Positions 16,718 through 26,385 of a stretch of DNA of 64,000 nucleotides are shown here, one piece after another. Within the stretch, counting starts at the first letter, position 1; each line of letters begins with the position of its first letter. Source of the DNA: Aequorivita vitellina. Lineage in GTDB: Bacteria; Bacteroidota; Bacteroidia; Flavobacteriales; Flavobacteriaceae. The DNA lies in NCBI RefSeq assembly GCF_022008365.1, contig NZ_JAIRBA010000011.1, positions 42,116-106,115 of the forward strand. Direction: 5' to 3'. The translations under genes and the position numbers were made by a program. Below the pieces are notes generated by a model. The model saw only the letters and a program-made list of their open reading frames with translations, did not search any database and was not told the DNA's origin.

Positions 16718-17134
16718 ATGGTAAACAGCGCGCAATTTACAAAAAGACTCGAAAAAATTCTGCAATATTACAGTCTCACTGCGGCTGCATTTGCCGAAGA
16801 AATTGATTTTAACCGCTCCACCATTTCACATTTATTGTCTGGAAGAAACAAACCAAGTTTAGAGTTTGTAATGAAACTTTATGAAAAATTTCCCGAGGTA
16901 GATATGGATTGGTTGCTATTTGGAAAAGGAAATTTCCCTACTCCATCGCAAAATGATGTAAAGGAAAATGTAACTAAAAAATCGACTGTCTCAGAAAAAA
17001 AACCAATCGATCTTTTCTCAAACGAAACAATAAGGCAACAAGTGAAAATGGAGCACAGAACCGAAAATCAAAAACAGATTGATAAAATCGTGATCTTTTA
17101 TAAAGATGGAAGCTTTAATGTTTACCAAAACTGA
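16718..17134 (+). CDS. XRE-type helix-turn-helix regulator
   Basis: 138 residues from the ATG at 16718 (MVNSAQFTKRLEKIL). The frame is open upstream to 16646, but the added residues are Cys-rich and unlike the family. The HTH spans about residues 8-65: SLTAAAFAEEIDFNRSTISH followed by LLSGRNKPS and VDMDWLLFGKG, the classic Cro/CI-like helix set. The C-terminal 65 residues are charged and probably helical, ending in IVIFYKDGSFNVYQN. Target genes are unknown; the small lipoprotein gene follows 43 bp downstream on the same strand. Confidence 0.88.
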   Translation: MVNSAQFTKRLEKILQYYSLTAAAFAEEIDFNRSTISHLLSGRNKPSLEFVMKLYEKFPEVDMDWLLFGKGNFPTPSQNDVKENVTKKSTVSEKKPIDLFSNETIRQQVKMEHRTENQKQIDKIVIFYKDGSFNVYQN

Positions 17135-17177
17135 GTCGTTTACAGTAATTTTTCGGAAATTCGCATAAAAATTGATT

Positions 17178-17549
17178 ATGCGAATTCTTTTATTTTTATT
17201 CGGTTGTTTTTTGTTTAGCGGTTGTTACGAATCTGAACGTAATTGTAGCGATTTTAAAACTGGAACATTTGAATTTGAAGCCCTCTCAGGCACCGAAGTA
17301 TTTACAACTACTATCACTCGAAATGACTCTATAGAGGTAGATTACTATCAAGGAAAGACCGATTCGTCTTCAATTAGATGGATAAACGATTGCGAATACG
17401 TACTAACAAAAATAAATCCAAAAAATCAGGCTGAAAAGAAGGCAATTCTTATTAAAATTTTAACCACTAGTAAAGATGAATATACATTTGAATTCAGTGA
17501 AGTTGGGAAGGTTAAAAAAAGTAAAGCTACTGCCAAAAGAGCTAAATAG
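17178..17549 (+). CDS. Small conserved lipoprotein
   Basis: 123 residues from the ATG at 17178. The signal peptide MRILLFLFGCFLFSG is followed by lipobox Cys16. The mature part begins YESERNCSDFKTGTFEFEA and carries SSIRWINDCEYVLTKINP, a pattern I recall from flavobacterial lipoproteins that databases sometimes mislabel as topoisomerase IV. Two cysteines in the mature part (RNCSDF and NDCEYV) could form a disulfide. Function unknown; the fold is probably a small beta barrel. It follows the XRE regulator by 43 bp. Confidence 0.75.
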   Translation: MRILLFLFGCFLFSGCYESERNCSDFKTGTFEFEALSGTEVFTTTITRNDSIEVDYYQGKTDSSSIRWINDCEYVLTKINPKNQAEKKAILIKILTTSKDEYTFEFSEVGKVKKSKATAKRAK

Positions 17550-17634
17550 CACGACTTGTCATTTCCTTCTTAAACTTTAAAATTTAATTTACTAGTCCCC
17601 ATTAATTGGGTGGTAGCCAAAATTTAAAATAGCT

Positions 17635-19692
17635 TTAAAAAAAGTATTTTCCCAAAATAGCAAAAAGGGTTTCTTGTTCTATAGGTTTTGTTAGATAATC
17701 GTTCATACCCGCTTTAATGCCACGTTCAATTGCTTCTTTGGTAGCATCTGCCGAAAAACCCAAAATGATGGCTTTATTCCCTATCTTTCTTAAATGTTGA
17801 ACAATTTCAAACCCATCTTTGCCGGGCATGTGTACGTCCATAAATATGAGGTCGTATTGTTTTGAAACGCATTTTAGCAAAGCTTCGTCGCCATCTTTAG
17901 CAATATCTGGTTTAATACTTTTTTTGGACAGAATTTTTTCCAAAATCCTACAGTTTAAAAGATTATCGTCTACAATCAAGACATTTAAGTGACCTAAGTT
18001 TCTAAATTTCTTTCTACTTACCTTTTTATTTTGAGGATCGACCGTTGGAAATTTCAGAAAAACTTTAAACGTTGCTCCTTCTCCTAATTTGCTTTTTACA
18101 TGAATGGTGCCCCCCATTAACTCAACCAGCATTTTAGTAATGGCAAGGCCCAAACCACTTCCCTGGTGTTTTTTTGTAATGCCAAAATCGAGTTGTTTAA
18201 ATCGTTCAAAAATAACTTCTAACTGCGACGGATCTATTCCTACACCTGTATCAGTGATTCGAAAATTAATTTGAAGTTGGCCATTCACTTCCTTTTCCTC
18301 ATAATAAACAGTTATGGCGCCTACATCTGTAAATTTTACAGCATTGCTTATTAAATTTGTAAAAATTTGCTCGGTACGTGAAATATCGCCCATTACAACT
18401 TTGGTATCTTCAATATCGGCAAAATTAGTAGTTAGCTGTAGGCCTTTAATTTTGGCTGCTTGTGTGTATATTTCTACAATGTGTTTAAGTGTGATAAACG
18501 GATTGAAAGTTTCTTTTGTCAATTCTATTTTACCAGATTCTATTTTATCTATGTGAAGAATATTGTTAACTAGATTCAATAAAGTTCGCGAAGAGTTTTG
18601 CATTAGTTTTAAAAATTCTTTCTCGCTTGCTAAAAGCTTCTTACCCTCTAATATTTCAGAAATACTAAGAATAGCACTTAACGGGGTTCTTATTTCATGG
18701 CTCATATGCGAAAGGAACTGAGTTTTGGCTATTGAAGCTTCTTCGGCTTTAAGCCGCTCCTTTTTCAATTCTTCATTAAGGGTGTTAAGACGTTGGTTTA
18801 CTGCCTTATCCTTTTTTAACTGGTATTTGTCTAGCATATAGAAATAATACAGCAACCCAATTAAAAATGAAACAAAAATGCTAAGTGCGAGAATAAAATT
18901 TTGCAGTGGGGTGGCTTTTAGTTCACTTTTAGAGTCGTACATAAACTCAAAATTCCACGTGCTACTCGATCGGTTAGAAAATGGCCTCAGTTTTTTAACG
19001 TAGACTTGGTTTTTTTTAAAAATAGCTGGATTAGGTTCGTTGTAACTATAAAAAGTTTTACCCGTATTGTCTTTTATTAATATACTGAAAATGTTTTGTT
19101 TAGAACTAATATTATCAAATTGGCTTTTAAAATCCATCCCTGCCGAGACAGTGCCTTGAAAAGCATTGTTATAATAAACAGGTACATCTACTAAAAATGC
19201 CTTGCCACTTTGTGTTAGGTCTAACCACGAGGTTATATTTGTTAACGTGTCTTTAGAATTTGCAAACCAATCTGGATACCGGTACGATAATTTTTTAATA
19301 TCTAAGTTTAGCGCCTTCCTGTTGGGTTCTAAAGGATTTATAAAATTTATAACCCCGGTACTATCAATAAAAAAAACAAACTTGATTGACTGGTTTTGTT
19401 TTAAAATGCGTTCTGAATCAGGTTTAATAAAGGTTTTGAAATTTCCATTACTCTCTACAATTCGGTCGCGTAACCCTTCGAGAGAATGAATATTGTGATA
19501 AATAATCTTTTTAAAATCTTGGTAAGTAAGGCTGCCAACAATTTCTAGTTGCCTGAGCTTGAATTGCTTTTGTTCATTGATAACTCGGTAGTAGCTAACA
19601 ACACTTATCGCCGTAAAGAAGAAAAATAAAACGAGCGAAAAGATGACAATTTTGTACCTCTTGTAAAATGAATTGAGTTTGGCTGTCAGCAT
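17635..19692 (-). CDS. Hybrid sensor histidine kinase with C-terminal receiver
   Basis: 685 residues. Membrane segment at about 14-35, a periplasmic sensor of about 225 residues, second membrane segment at about 264-285, then a coiled linker. The HisKA phospho-acceptor is His332 in FLSHMSHEIRTPLSA. The ATPase domain shows NLISNAVKFT, DTGVGID and GSGLGLAITK. A receiver domain follows with VDDN and Asp619 in FMDVHMPGKDG. The sensor contains FVFFIDSTGVINFINP, like Cache/CHASE-type sensors. It lacks an output domain, so a phosphotransfer partner elsewhere is expected. Monocistronic by position; start at 19692. Confidence 0.92.
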   Translation of the reverse strand: MLTAKLNSFYKRYKIVIFSLVLFFFFTAISVVSYYRVINEQKQFKLRQLEIVGSLTYQDFKKIIYHNIHSLEGLRDRIVESNGNFKTFIKPDSERILKQNQSIKFVFFIDSTGVINFINPLEPNRKALNLDIKKLSYRYPDWFANSKDTLTNITSWLDLTQSGKAFLVDVPVYYNNAFQGTVSAGMDFKSQFDNISSKQNIFSILIKDNTGKTFYSYNEPNPAIFKKNQVYVKKLRPFSNRSSSTWNFEFMYDSKSELKATPLQNFILALSIFVSFLIGLLYYFYMLDKYQLKKDKAVNQRLNTLNEELKKERLKAEEASIAKTQFLSHMSHEIRTPLSAILSISEILEGKKLLASEKEFLKLMQNSSRTLLNLVNNILHIDKIESGKIELTKETFNPFITLKHIVEIYTQAAKIKGLQLTTNFADIEDTKVVMGDISRTEQIFTNLISNAVKFTDVGAITVYYEEKEVNGQLQINFRITDTGVGIDPSQLEVIFERFKQLDFGITKKHQGSGLGLAITKMLVELMGGTIHVKSKLGEGATFKVFLKFPTVDPQNKKVSRKKFRNLGHLNVLIVDDNLLNCRILEKILSKKSIKPDIAKDGDEALLKCVSKQYDLIFMDVHMPGKDGFEIVQHLRKIGNKAIILGFSADATKEAIERGIKAGMNDYLTKPIEQETLFAILGKYFF

Positions 19693-19745
19693 CTCTAAAG
19701 TTACTAAAAAATATTTTTTTTATAATAACTTTCTGAGTGCTATTT

Positions 19746-20180
19746 TTACAAGGTGTCTTTACTTTTTAAAATTGTATTTTGTTCTTCCATCAATTTTTCA
19801 ATATTTGATAAAAGCTGAATATTCTTAGGCGTTTCTACCGTTTTGTCATGAGGATCTTCAGATTTTTTCTTGAAGCGATTAATGAATTTAATAACCACAA
19901 ATATTGTAAAAGCAATAATAAAAAAGTCAATTAATGCTTCCAGAAGTTCACCGTAACCCACTGCAACTTCGGCTGCGGTGTCTGAGGCAGTACGCAGTAC
20001 ATATTTTTTATCAGAAAGCTTAACACCATCTGTAAGCATAGATAGTGGGGGCATTACCACTTTTTTTACAATAGTGCTAATTACATTATTAAAGGCGGTA
20101 CCAATGACGATTCCCACCGCCATGTCTATCATATTGCCTTTTATTGCAAAGTTTTTAAACTCTTGAAAGAATGTAGCCAT
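19746..20180 (-). CDS. mscL: Large-conductance mechanosensitive channel MscL
   Basis: 144 residues. The family signature is FKNFAIKGNMIDMAVGIVIG at the N-terminal helix and TM1, with FNNVISTIVKKVVMPPLSML after it, a periplasmic loop, and TM2 at ALIDFFIIAFTIFVVIKFIN. The protein forms a pentameric channel in the inner membrane and opens under high membrane tension during osmotic downshock. The C-terminal cytoplasmic helix (IEKLMEEQNTIL) is present. It stands alone, 76 bp downstream of cmk on the same strand. Confidence 0.96.
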   Translation of the reverse strand: MATFFQEFKNFAIKGNMIDMAVGIVIGTAFNNVISTIVKKVVMPPLSMLTDGVKLSDKKYVLRTASDTAAEVAVGYGELLEALIDFFIIAFTIFVVIKFINRFKKKSEDPHDKTVETPKNIQLLSNIEKLMEEQNTILKSKDTL

Positions 20181-20256
20181 AGATTAATTTCTGGATTAGA
20201 AAAATACAAGTTTAGGAAACTTTCTGCAGATAGAAAAGTGAAAGTAACAACCAACC

Positions 20257-20952
20257 TTAAATACGGCCGGCTATTCGGTCTTTAGCTAATTGAAGTACGG
20301 TGTGAAATTGGTCTTCCAAGTTCATATCTGAATTATCAATTTCAATAGCATCAGATGCTTTACGCAGCGGCGAATCGTCGCGTGTAGTATCTATATAGTC
20401 CCGTTCTTCAATATTCTTTAAAACATCGTTAAATTGAATATCGTCGCCACGAGCTACCAATTCCTGGTATCTACGTTGGGCGCGTTCTTTCGCAGAAGCA
20501 TTCATAAAAATTTTTAATTCGGCATTCGGAAAAACCACCGTGCCAATATCTCGTCCGTCCATTACAACGCCTTTTTCCAGTCCCATTTTTTGCTGTTGGG
20601 CGACCAACTTTACGCGTACTTCGTGAATAGTCGCAATGGGACTTACAAATTCTGAAACTTCCAAGTTTCTAATCTTGTCTTCTACATCTTTCCCGTTTAA
20701 AAAAATGTGTGCTTTATTCCAAGCAGCTTCTTTTAAAAATCGCAGATGAATTGACGGAAGTGATTCTTTTAATTTTTCAACATCAAAATGGTTATCTGAG
20801 ATTATTCCTTGTTGCATAGCGTAAAGTGTGACAGCCCGGTACATAGCACCGCTATCAACATAAACATATCCTAAATAATCGGCCAGTTGTTTGGCTACCG
20901 TACTTTTTCCCGTCGAGGAATACCCGTCTATAGCAATGGTAATTTTTTTCAT
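20257..20952 (-). CDS. cmk: (d)CMP kinase
   Basis: 231 residues. The P-loop is GYSSTGKSTVA at residues 9-19. YVDSGAMYRAVTLY, VVMDGRDIGTVVFP and RDYIDTTRDDSPLRKASDA follow, all specific to bacterial CMP kinase. It phosphorylates CMP and dCMP for nucleic-acid and phospholipid precursors. Its ATG overlaps the porQ stop by one base (TAATG), so translation is probably coupled to a type IX secretion gene, an arrangement I recall from other Bacteroidota. Confidence 0.95.
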   Translation of the reverse strand: MKKITIAIDGYSSTGKSTVAKQLADYLGYVYVDSGAMYRAVTLYAMQQGIISDNHFDVEKLKESLPSIHLRFLKEAAWNKAHIFLNGKDVEDKIRNLEVSEFVSPIATIHEVRVKLVAQQQKMGLEKGVVMDGRDIGTVVFPNAELKIFMNASAKERAQRRYQELVARGDDIQFNDVLKNIEERDYIDTTRDDSPLRKASDAIEIDNSDMNLEDQFHTVLQLAKDRIAGRI

Positions 20953-21971
20953 TATTGAAAATCTATATTTAACCCAAAAAAGCTTGATGAAGCTGCAGTA
21001 CTGTATTTTGAGTAGGAGTAGCTCAATCGCATTTTATTCAATTTAATTCCAAAACCGGCACTTAAGCCTGCAAAAGCCCGTTTTTCTTCAATGCGAAGTT
21101 CTTCCCCCCGTCTAAAATTATAACCCAAACGAATATTGAAACCGCTTTCTGGGAAAAGTTCAATTCCCACAATGGCGTGTCTAAAAGTATTATCTATAAA
21201 ATTAATGTTTTCTTTGGTAACATTTCCTTCCAAATCGGTTTCTTCTCTCGATGGATTTGAAAAAGCGACGTTCCATTGTTGCATATTTTCTAAAGTGAAA
21301 TGCCAACGTATAGGTACATTTTCTAATGTCTGTGAAATTCCGAAGATAAGCTCAAACGGCAATGGTTCGTAGGTTTCGTGGTAGGGCGTAAACTGCGTTC
21401 CTAAGTTTCTGGCAACTCCTGTAATGTGTAAGTCCCATGCTTCGTAAACGTACATAACTCCTACATCTATAGCGCCTCCGAATGAACCGTAGTTCTCTAA
21501 AGTTGAGGAAATAAGCTTGACGTTTATTCCAACGTGAAAATTGGTAAAGGCAATGTTTCTGGCGTGCCCCATGGAAAGCGCCACCTCGCTGCCACTGAAA
21601 CTGCTTGTTGGGTTTCCGGCTTCGTCGTAACCATCAAATTTTCCGTAGTTTACATAGGTAATTCCGGTGTGCAGCACTTGTGTGCGTCTATCCCATAAAT
21701 AGGCGTAAGCAGCCGTTCCGTAATTTACGTCGCCAATATAATTGGTATAGTTAAGTGATAGCTGGTTGTCCATTGCCCAATTAATACTAGCGGGGTTAAA
21801 CAGGGCTTGGGTAGGGTCATAATCATAGTTAGTAACTACTTTTCCGCCAAGCGCAGCCATGCGTGGACTATTCACTAAGTTTAGAAATTGATACGTTGCC
21901 CTACCTCCTACCTGTGCCGTCAATAGCTGAGATATAAACAGAGAAAAAAGTAAGAAAACTTTTTGGGACAT
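20952..21971 (-). CDS. porQ: Type IX secretion system protein PorQ
   Basis: 339 residues with a signal peptide (VFLLFSLFISQLLTAQ). The mature protein starts VGGRATYQFLNLVNSPRMAA, a strong PorQ signature, followed by LFNPASINWAMDNQ. The rest alternates in an outer-membrane beta-barrel pattern of the FadL/PorV type and ends in SSFFGLNIDFQ with a terminal aromatic region. In Porphyromonas, PorQ with PorU, PorV and PorZ forms the attachment complex that sorts T9SS cargo. It is co-transcribed with cmk. It supports an active T9SS together with porX and the sorting-tail protein at 46454. Confidence 0.9.
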   Translation of the reverse strand: MSQKVFLLFSLFISQLLTAQVGGRATYQFLNLVNSPRMAALGGKVVTNYDYDPTQALFNPASINWAMDNQLSLNYTNYIGDVNYGTAAYAYLWDRRTQVLHTGITYVNYGKFDGYDEAGNPTSSFSGSEVALSMGHARNIAFTNFHVGINVKLISSTLENYGSFGGAIDVGVMYVYEAWDLHITGVARNLGTQFTPYHETYEPLPFELIFGISQTLENVPIRWHFTLENMQQWNVAFSNPSREETDLEGNVTKENINFIDNTFRHAIVGIELFPESGFNIRLGYNFRRGEELRIEEKRAFAGLSAGFGIKLNKMRLSYSYSKYSTAASSSFFGLNIDFQ

Positions 21972-22130
21972 AGACGCGTGTTACCGTAACTAAAAACTTA
22001 ACGAAGGTAAGTATAATTTATTTTCGCAAAGGAAAGAAACATCTATGAATAATCTACAATATGACGGTGAAATCACGACGTTTTTTAAATGGAATTAATA
22101 AAAATGCAACGGTTTTTTGCTACCGAATTA

Positions 22131-22179
22131 AAAAAAAGGCTAAAGTATAAATACAAATCACTTATACCTTAGCCTTTCA
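22131..22179 (-). terminator. Rho-independent terminator of lon
   Basis: AAAGGCTAA on the left pairs with TTAGCCTTT on the right, extended by GTATAA/TTATAC. It encloses an 11-base loop within 22136-22177. On the minus strand the stem is followed by a T-run. It lies just downstream of the lon stop. Confidence 0.9.
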
Positions 22180-22194
22180 TTATTATAAAATAAT

Positions 22195-24645
22195 CTAAAG
22201 GGTTTTGGCGTCTTTCACTTTCTCTTTAGTTAGTGCCAGATCTAGCACATCGCTCATTTCTTTCACATAATGAAAAGTGAGTCCTTTTAAATACTCTGGC
22301 TTTATTTCGTCAATATCCCTTTTATTATCTTCGCAAAGTAGTATTTCGGTGATTCGCGCACGCTTTGCTGCCAGAATTTTTTCCTTAATACCTCCTACAG
22401 GCAGAACTTTTCCGCGGAGCGTAATTTCACCAGTCATCGCGATCGATTTCTTCACCTTTCTTTGGGTGAAAAGCGACACAAGCGAAGTAAGCATCGTTAT
22501 TCCCGCACTTGGTCCATCTTTAGGGGTTGCTCCTTCTGGCACGTGAATGTGAACGTTATATTTCTCGAAAACTTCAGGATCTATTCCTAGTTTATCGGCA
22601 TTAGATTTAATGTATTCTAGAGCTATGGTGGCAGATTCTTTCATTACTTTTCCAAGGTTTCCGGTCATATTTAAAGTTCCTTTTCCTTTGGAAAGCGCAG
22701 ATTCAATAAAGAGTATGTCACCTCCAACTTTAGTCCAAGCAAGTCCGGTAACCACACCGGCTACTTCGTTGTTTTCATATTTATCGCGTTCCATTTTGGG
22801 AGCTCCCAAAACTTCAACAATAATTTCATTGGTTATTTTTACGTTATAGTCCTCTTGCATGGCAATTTTCATCGCAGCATAACGAACCATTTTTGCAATT
22901 TGCTTCTCCAAACCACGCACGCCGCTTTCGCGCGTATATCCTTCCACAATTTTTTCGAGTTGCGGCTTGGCTATTTTTAATGCTTTGCTATCCATTCCGT
23001 GTTCTTTCAATTGCTTCGGAAGTAAATGGCGTTTTGCAATTTCTACTTTTTCTTCAATCGTATAACCAGTTACATTTATAATTTCCATTCTATCGCGCAA
23101 AGCAGGTTGAATGGTGCTTAAACTGTTTGAAGTTGCAATAAACATAACCTTAGAAAGGTCGTAACCTAGTTCTAAAAAATTATCGTAAAAAGCGTGGTTT
23201 TGTTCAGGGTCCAACACCTCTAACATTGCCGAAGATGGATCGCCCTGATTGCTAACAGAAATTTTATCTATTTCATCCAACACAAAAACCGGATTACTGG
23301 TTTCTGCCTTTTTAATGCTCTGCACAATACGTCCGGGCATCGCGCCAATGTATGTTTTTCTATGTCCGCGTATTTCAGCTTCGTCGCGTAAACCACCTAA
23401 GCTCATACGCACATATTTTCTACCCAAAGCTTCGGCAACAGATTTTCCAAGCGAAGTTTTTCCAACTCCCGGAGGACCGTAAAGACATAGTATAGGCGAT
23501 TTCATATCGTTCCGAAGTTTTAAAACAGCCAAGTATTCTATAATGCGCTTCTTTACATCGTCAAGCCCGTAATGATCGCGATCCAAGATTTTTCGGGCGC
23601 GTTTTAAATCAAATTTATCTTTGCTGTATTTATTCCACGGGAGGTCTAAAAGTAAATCTAAATAGTTGCGTTGAATACTGAATTCGGCAACCTGCGGATT
23701 CATACGTTGCATTTTTGCAAGCTCTTTCTGAAAATGCTTTTCAACTTCTTTACTCCATTTTTTCGCTTTGGAGCGCTCGCGCATCTCTTCTATTTCTTCT
23801 TCCATTGAAGACCCGCCCAACTCTTGTTGAATGGTTTTCATTTGTTGTTGAAGAAAATACTCGCGTTGTTGTTGGTTGATATCACTTTGTACTTTAGACT
23901 GAATATCATTGCGAAGCGATAACTTCTGAATTTCCATATTCATATACCGAAGCGTTTCCAAGGCGCGATCTTTTAGATTGTTTATTTCTAAAAGTGCCTG
24001 TTTTTGTTCCACTTCAATATTTAAATTTGAAGAAACAAAGTTTATCAGAAAACTAGAGCTTTCAATATTTTTGATAGCAAAGGCCGCTTCCGAAGGAATA
24101 TTCGGGCTTTCTTTTATGATCTTTAGCGCCATTTCTTTTATAGAATCTATTATTGCTGTAAATTCTTCGCTTTCGTTTTCGGGGCGCGCTTCGGCCACTT
24201 CGCTAATTGTAGCGGTAATATAAGGTTCGGTTGTAATTACTTCAGATACCTCAAAGCGCTTTTTACCCTGAATAATAACCGTAGTATTGCCATCGGGCAT
24301 TTTTAAAACACGCAGAATTTGCGCAACGGTGCCAATGGTATTTATATCGCCAAGTCCGGGTTCCTCCTCGTTTTCGTCCTTTTGCGAAACCACGCCTATT
24401 ACCTTGTTTCCTTTATTGGTTTCATTAATAAGCTTTATAGATTTATCGCGCCCTGCGGTAATAGGAATAACGACTCCGGGGAACAAGACCGTATTTCGCA
24501 AAGGTAAAATAGGAAGAATATCTGGAAGATCTTCTTTGCTCATTGCATCTTCATCTTCGGCAGACATTAACGGAATGAATTCTGCATCTTCCTTTAAATC
24601 CTGAAATGACAACTTGTCTATTGATGTAAGTTTTGAATTGCCCAT
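22195..24645 (-). CDS. lon: ATP-dependent protease Lon
   Basis: 816 residues. The N-terminal substrate-recognition domain ([18 protein letters not shown]) is followed by a coiled-coil segment. The AAA module has Walker [10 protein letters not shown] and Walker [10 protein letters not shown]. The protease domain has the catalytic dyad Ser713 (GPSAG) and Lys756 (GIKEKILAA). Lon is a hexameric cytoplasmic protease that removes misfolded and some regulatory proteins. An inverted repeat surrounds the predicted promoter at 24659-24690, which suggests repressor control. The gene ends at its own terminator; porQ is the next gene on the strand. Confidence 0.97.
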   Translation of the reverse strand: MGNSKLTSIDKLSFQDLKEDAEFIPLMSAEDEDAMSKEDLPDILPILPLRNTVLFPGVVIPITAGRDKSIKLINETNKGNKVIGVVSQKDENEEEPGLGDINTIGTVAQILRVLKMPDGNTTVIIQGKKRFEVSEVITTEPYITATISEVAEARPENESEEFTAIIDSIKEMALKIIKESPNIPSEAAFAIKNIESSSFLINFVSSNLNIEVEQKQALLEINNLKDRALETLRYMNMEIQKLSLRNDIQSKVQSDINQQQREYFLQQQMKTIQQELGGSSMEEEIEEMRERSKAKKWSKEVEKHFQKELAKMQRMNPQVAEFSIQRNYLDLLLDLPWNKYSKDKFDLKRARKILDRDHYGLDDVKKRIIEYLAVLKLRNDMKSPILCLYGPPGVGKTSLGKSVAEALGRKYVRMSLGGLRDEAEIRGHRKTYIGAMPGRIVQSIKKAETSNPVFVLDEIDKISVSNQGDPSSAMLEVLDPEQNHAFYDNFLELGYDLSKVMFIATSNSLSTIQPALRDRMEIINVTGYTIEEKVEIAKRHLLPKQLKEHGMDSKALKIAKPQLEKIVEGYTRESGVRGLEKQIAKMVRYAAMKIAMQEDYNVKITNEIIVEVLGAPKMERDKYENNEVAGVVTGLAWTKVGGDILFIESALSKGKGTLNMTGNLGKVMKESATIALEYIKSNADKLGIDPEVFEKYNVHIHVPEGATPKDGPSAGITMLTSLVSLFTQRKVKKSIAMTGEITLRGKVLPVGGIKEKILAAKRARITEILLCEDNKRDIDEIKPEYLKGLTFHYVKEMSDVLDLALTKEKVKDAKTL

Positions 24646-24658
24646 AAATATGTTTAAG

Positions 24659-24690
24659 ACATTGTGTCACAAATGTAGTAGCCACAATGT
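24659..24690 (-). promoter_or_regulatory. lon promoter box enclosed by an inverted repeat
   Basis: ACATTGTG (24659-24666) and CACAATGT (24683-24690) are perfect inverted 8-mers separated by 16 bp. Between them CAAATGTA at 24670-24677 reads TACATTTG on the minus strand, an exact TAnnTTTG box facing lon, whose ATG is at 24645. The layout fits an operator over the promoter. It is not the CIRCE sequence of HrcA. No clear -33 TTG was seen. Confidence 0.5.
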
Positions 24691-24883
24691 ACTAGTTTTT
24701 AATTTTTAAGTATTTATTAATAAAAAAGCACTGTATTTCAACTGTTTTGAAGTGCCTTTTCTATTATAATTCAAGAGTTATGCCAGTTATTACCGAAGCG
24801 GATATAAGTAATTTTATTGATGATTTCTGAAAGTTAGAAAACAATCGAAATAGGATACGTACTACTAAGAAATATTAAAAACA

Positions 24884-24915
24884 AAAAGCCATTTTTAGAA
24901 AGACTAAAAATGGCC
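24884..24915 (-). terminator. Rho-independent terminator of the three-unit lipoprotein gene
   Basis: CCATTTTTAG (24889-24898) pairs perfectly with CTAAAAATGG (24904-24913) over a five-base loop. On the minus strand it is followed by a short T-run. It lies 23 bp after the stop codon at 24938. Confidence 0.8.
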
Positions 24916-24937
24916 ATTTATGTGATTAATTTTCTAT

Positions 24938-26335
24938 TTACGGAAGCACAGCTAAAAATTCACCAGCAGTTATTTGATAAACTGTTGGGTCCTGTCCCGT
25001 TGCATCTACAGCGCTAAAATTGAAAGTTCCTTCAATTATACCGTTATCGACGTCGTAATTAGTAATTACAATAGTTCCGGGATTTGAAACATACGTAATT
25101 GATGTTCCAACAATAGGAGTGTAAAATCCAACTATTTCATCGCCTTCAATTACTTCGGTGCTCATTTCAAAAGTACCTTCAGTTACTGTTGCAGGAAAAG
25201 TAAGTTTCATTCTTTGCCCATCCATAGTTGCCGTAAGTGTAATGGTAGGATACTGGTTGAAAATGTCTGTAGTAATAATAAATTCATCAGGATTAAAGGC
25301 AGCGCCGTCAACATTCGCTTTAAACAAATTATTGGCACCTGGCACCCCTTCAAAATAAACAGTAAAACTGCCTTCGGTAACTTCAACTACTTCGGGAGCT
25401 TGGTTTAACGGATCGGTACCGGTAAAAGCAAAGGTTGCTTCTAATACTCCAGCTTCTAAATCAAATTCTGTAATGGTAATTGTTCCGGGATTGGATGTTA
25501 AATTTTCGCCGCCCGCACCATCGTTATACAGTGCAATTAGGTTTGTTCCGTCTGAAATTCGAACCATATTAAAAGTACCTACGCCAAGCGATCGTGGAAT
25601 GTCTAAACGTAATTGTTCCCCTGCAGCACTTTTGGCTTCAATTTTAATCATATGTACGTCGCCAATCATAGGTTCTGTAACCGTAAGGGTTTCTGCCACA
25701 AAATCAACATCATCTACCTTGGCAAAAAATTCATTATTTGGATCGCCACCACCTGTTCCGCCACCGCCGGTATCGTCTAAAACATAAGGTATTTCGTTAA
25801 ATGCACCAGCAGTTATTGAAATTTGCTCTAACACGGGATCGCCATTTGCATCTAAAATTGGATTGCCATCACCATCTACTTTAATACGTGTTCCCACAAA
25901 GCTAAAAGTACCTGTAACGGTTTGCGCACTGGTATCTAAAGCAGTAATATCCATAAGGCCATAACCTCCCAAAGCTTCTGCAGAAATATAGGGAAGCAAG
26001 TTTATGGAACCGTCAAAATACGAACCTGAGTTTTGATTTGCGCCACCATATGTTAAGTTAAACGAGCCTACCGCTGCATCAACAATGGCTAGGGTTATGT
26101 TTTCGCCGCCAGATTTAGAACCCGTTATTACCAATTGGTTATCGGTAGTAAGTGTTGCAGAAACAGAATTTGCTATATATTCTTGACCTTCAATTTGGGC
26201 TTTAAATTGTCCTTCTTCTGCTTCATTTTGTTCTTCCTCAACAAATTCTCCTGTAAGGGGCTCGTTTTCACAGGAGTAAAATTGAAATGCCAGAAATACC
26301 AAAAGCATTCCCTTCAAAAAATACATTTTCTTCAT
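24938..26335 (-). CDS. Lipoprotein of three repeated beta-rich units (DUF6252-like)
   Basis: 465 residues from the ATG at 26335 (MKKMYFLKGMLL); the frame is open to 26392, but upstream residues do not suit a signal peptide. Lipobox Cys22 (FYSC) is followed by an acidic stretch, as in surface lipoproteins. Three homologous units lie at about 43-184, 202-330 and 337-465. Each opens with F-K/F-A-x-V/I and closes with a T-F-x-F segment and an I-T-x-G-x-F strand. A Gly-rich linker (residues 190-199) joins units one and two. From memory the unit resembles DUF6252. Function unknown, probably binding or structural on the outer surface. Confidence 0.78.
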   Translation of the reverse strand: MKKMYFLKGMLLVFLAFQFYSCENEPLTGEFVEEEQNEAEEGQFKAQIEGQEYIANSVSATLTTDNQLVITGSKSGGENITLAIVDAAVGSFNLTYGGANQNSGSYFDGSINLLPYISAEALGGYGLMDITALDTSAQTVTGTFSFVGTRIKVDGDGNPILDANGDPVLEQISITAGAFNEIPYVLDDTGGGGTGGGDPNNEFFAKVDDVDFVAETLTVTEPMIGDVHMIKIEAKSAAGEQLRLDIPRSLGVGTFNMVRISDGTNLIALYNDGAGGENLTSNPGTITITEFDLEAGVLEATFAFTGTDPLNQAPEVVEVTEGSFTVYFEGVPGANNLFKANVDGAAFNPDEFIITTDIFNQYPTITLTATMDGQRMKLTFPATVTEGTFEMSTEVIEGDEIVGFYTPIVGTSITYVSNPGTIVITNYDVDNGIIEGTFNFSAVDATGQDPTVYQITAGEFLAVLP

Positions 26336-26385
26336 AAAATAAATATGTTTGGTAGGTATTAAACGCAAACTTAAACAAAAATTGT

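Noticed and set aside
22277..24604. Several plus-strand frames of 60-105 codons within lon
   Set aside because: All are antisense to conserved Lon domains and differ in no way from chance open frames.
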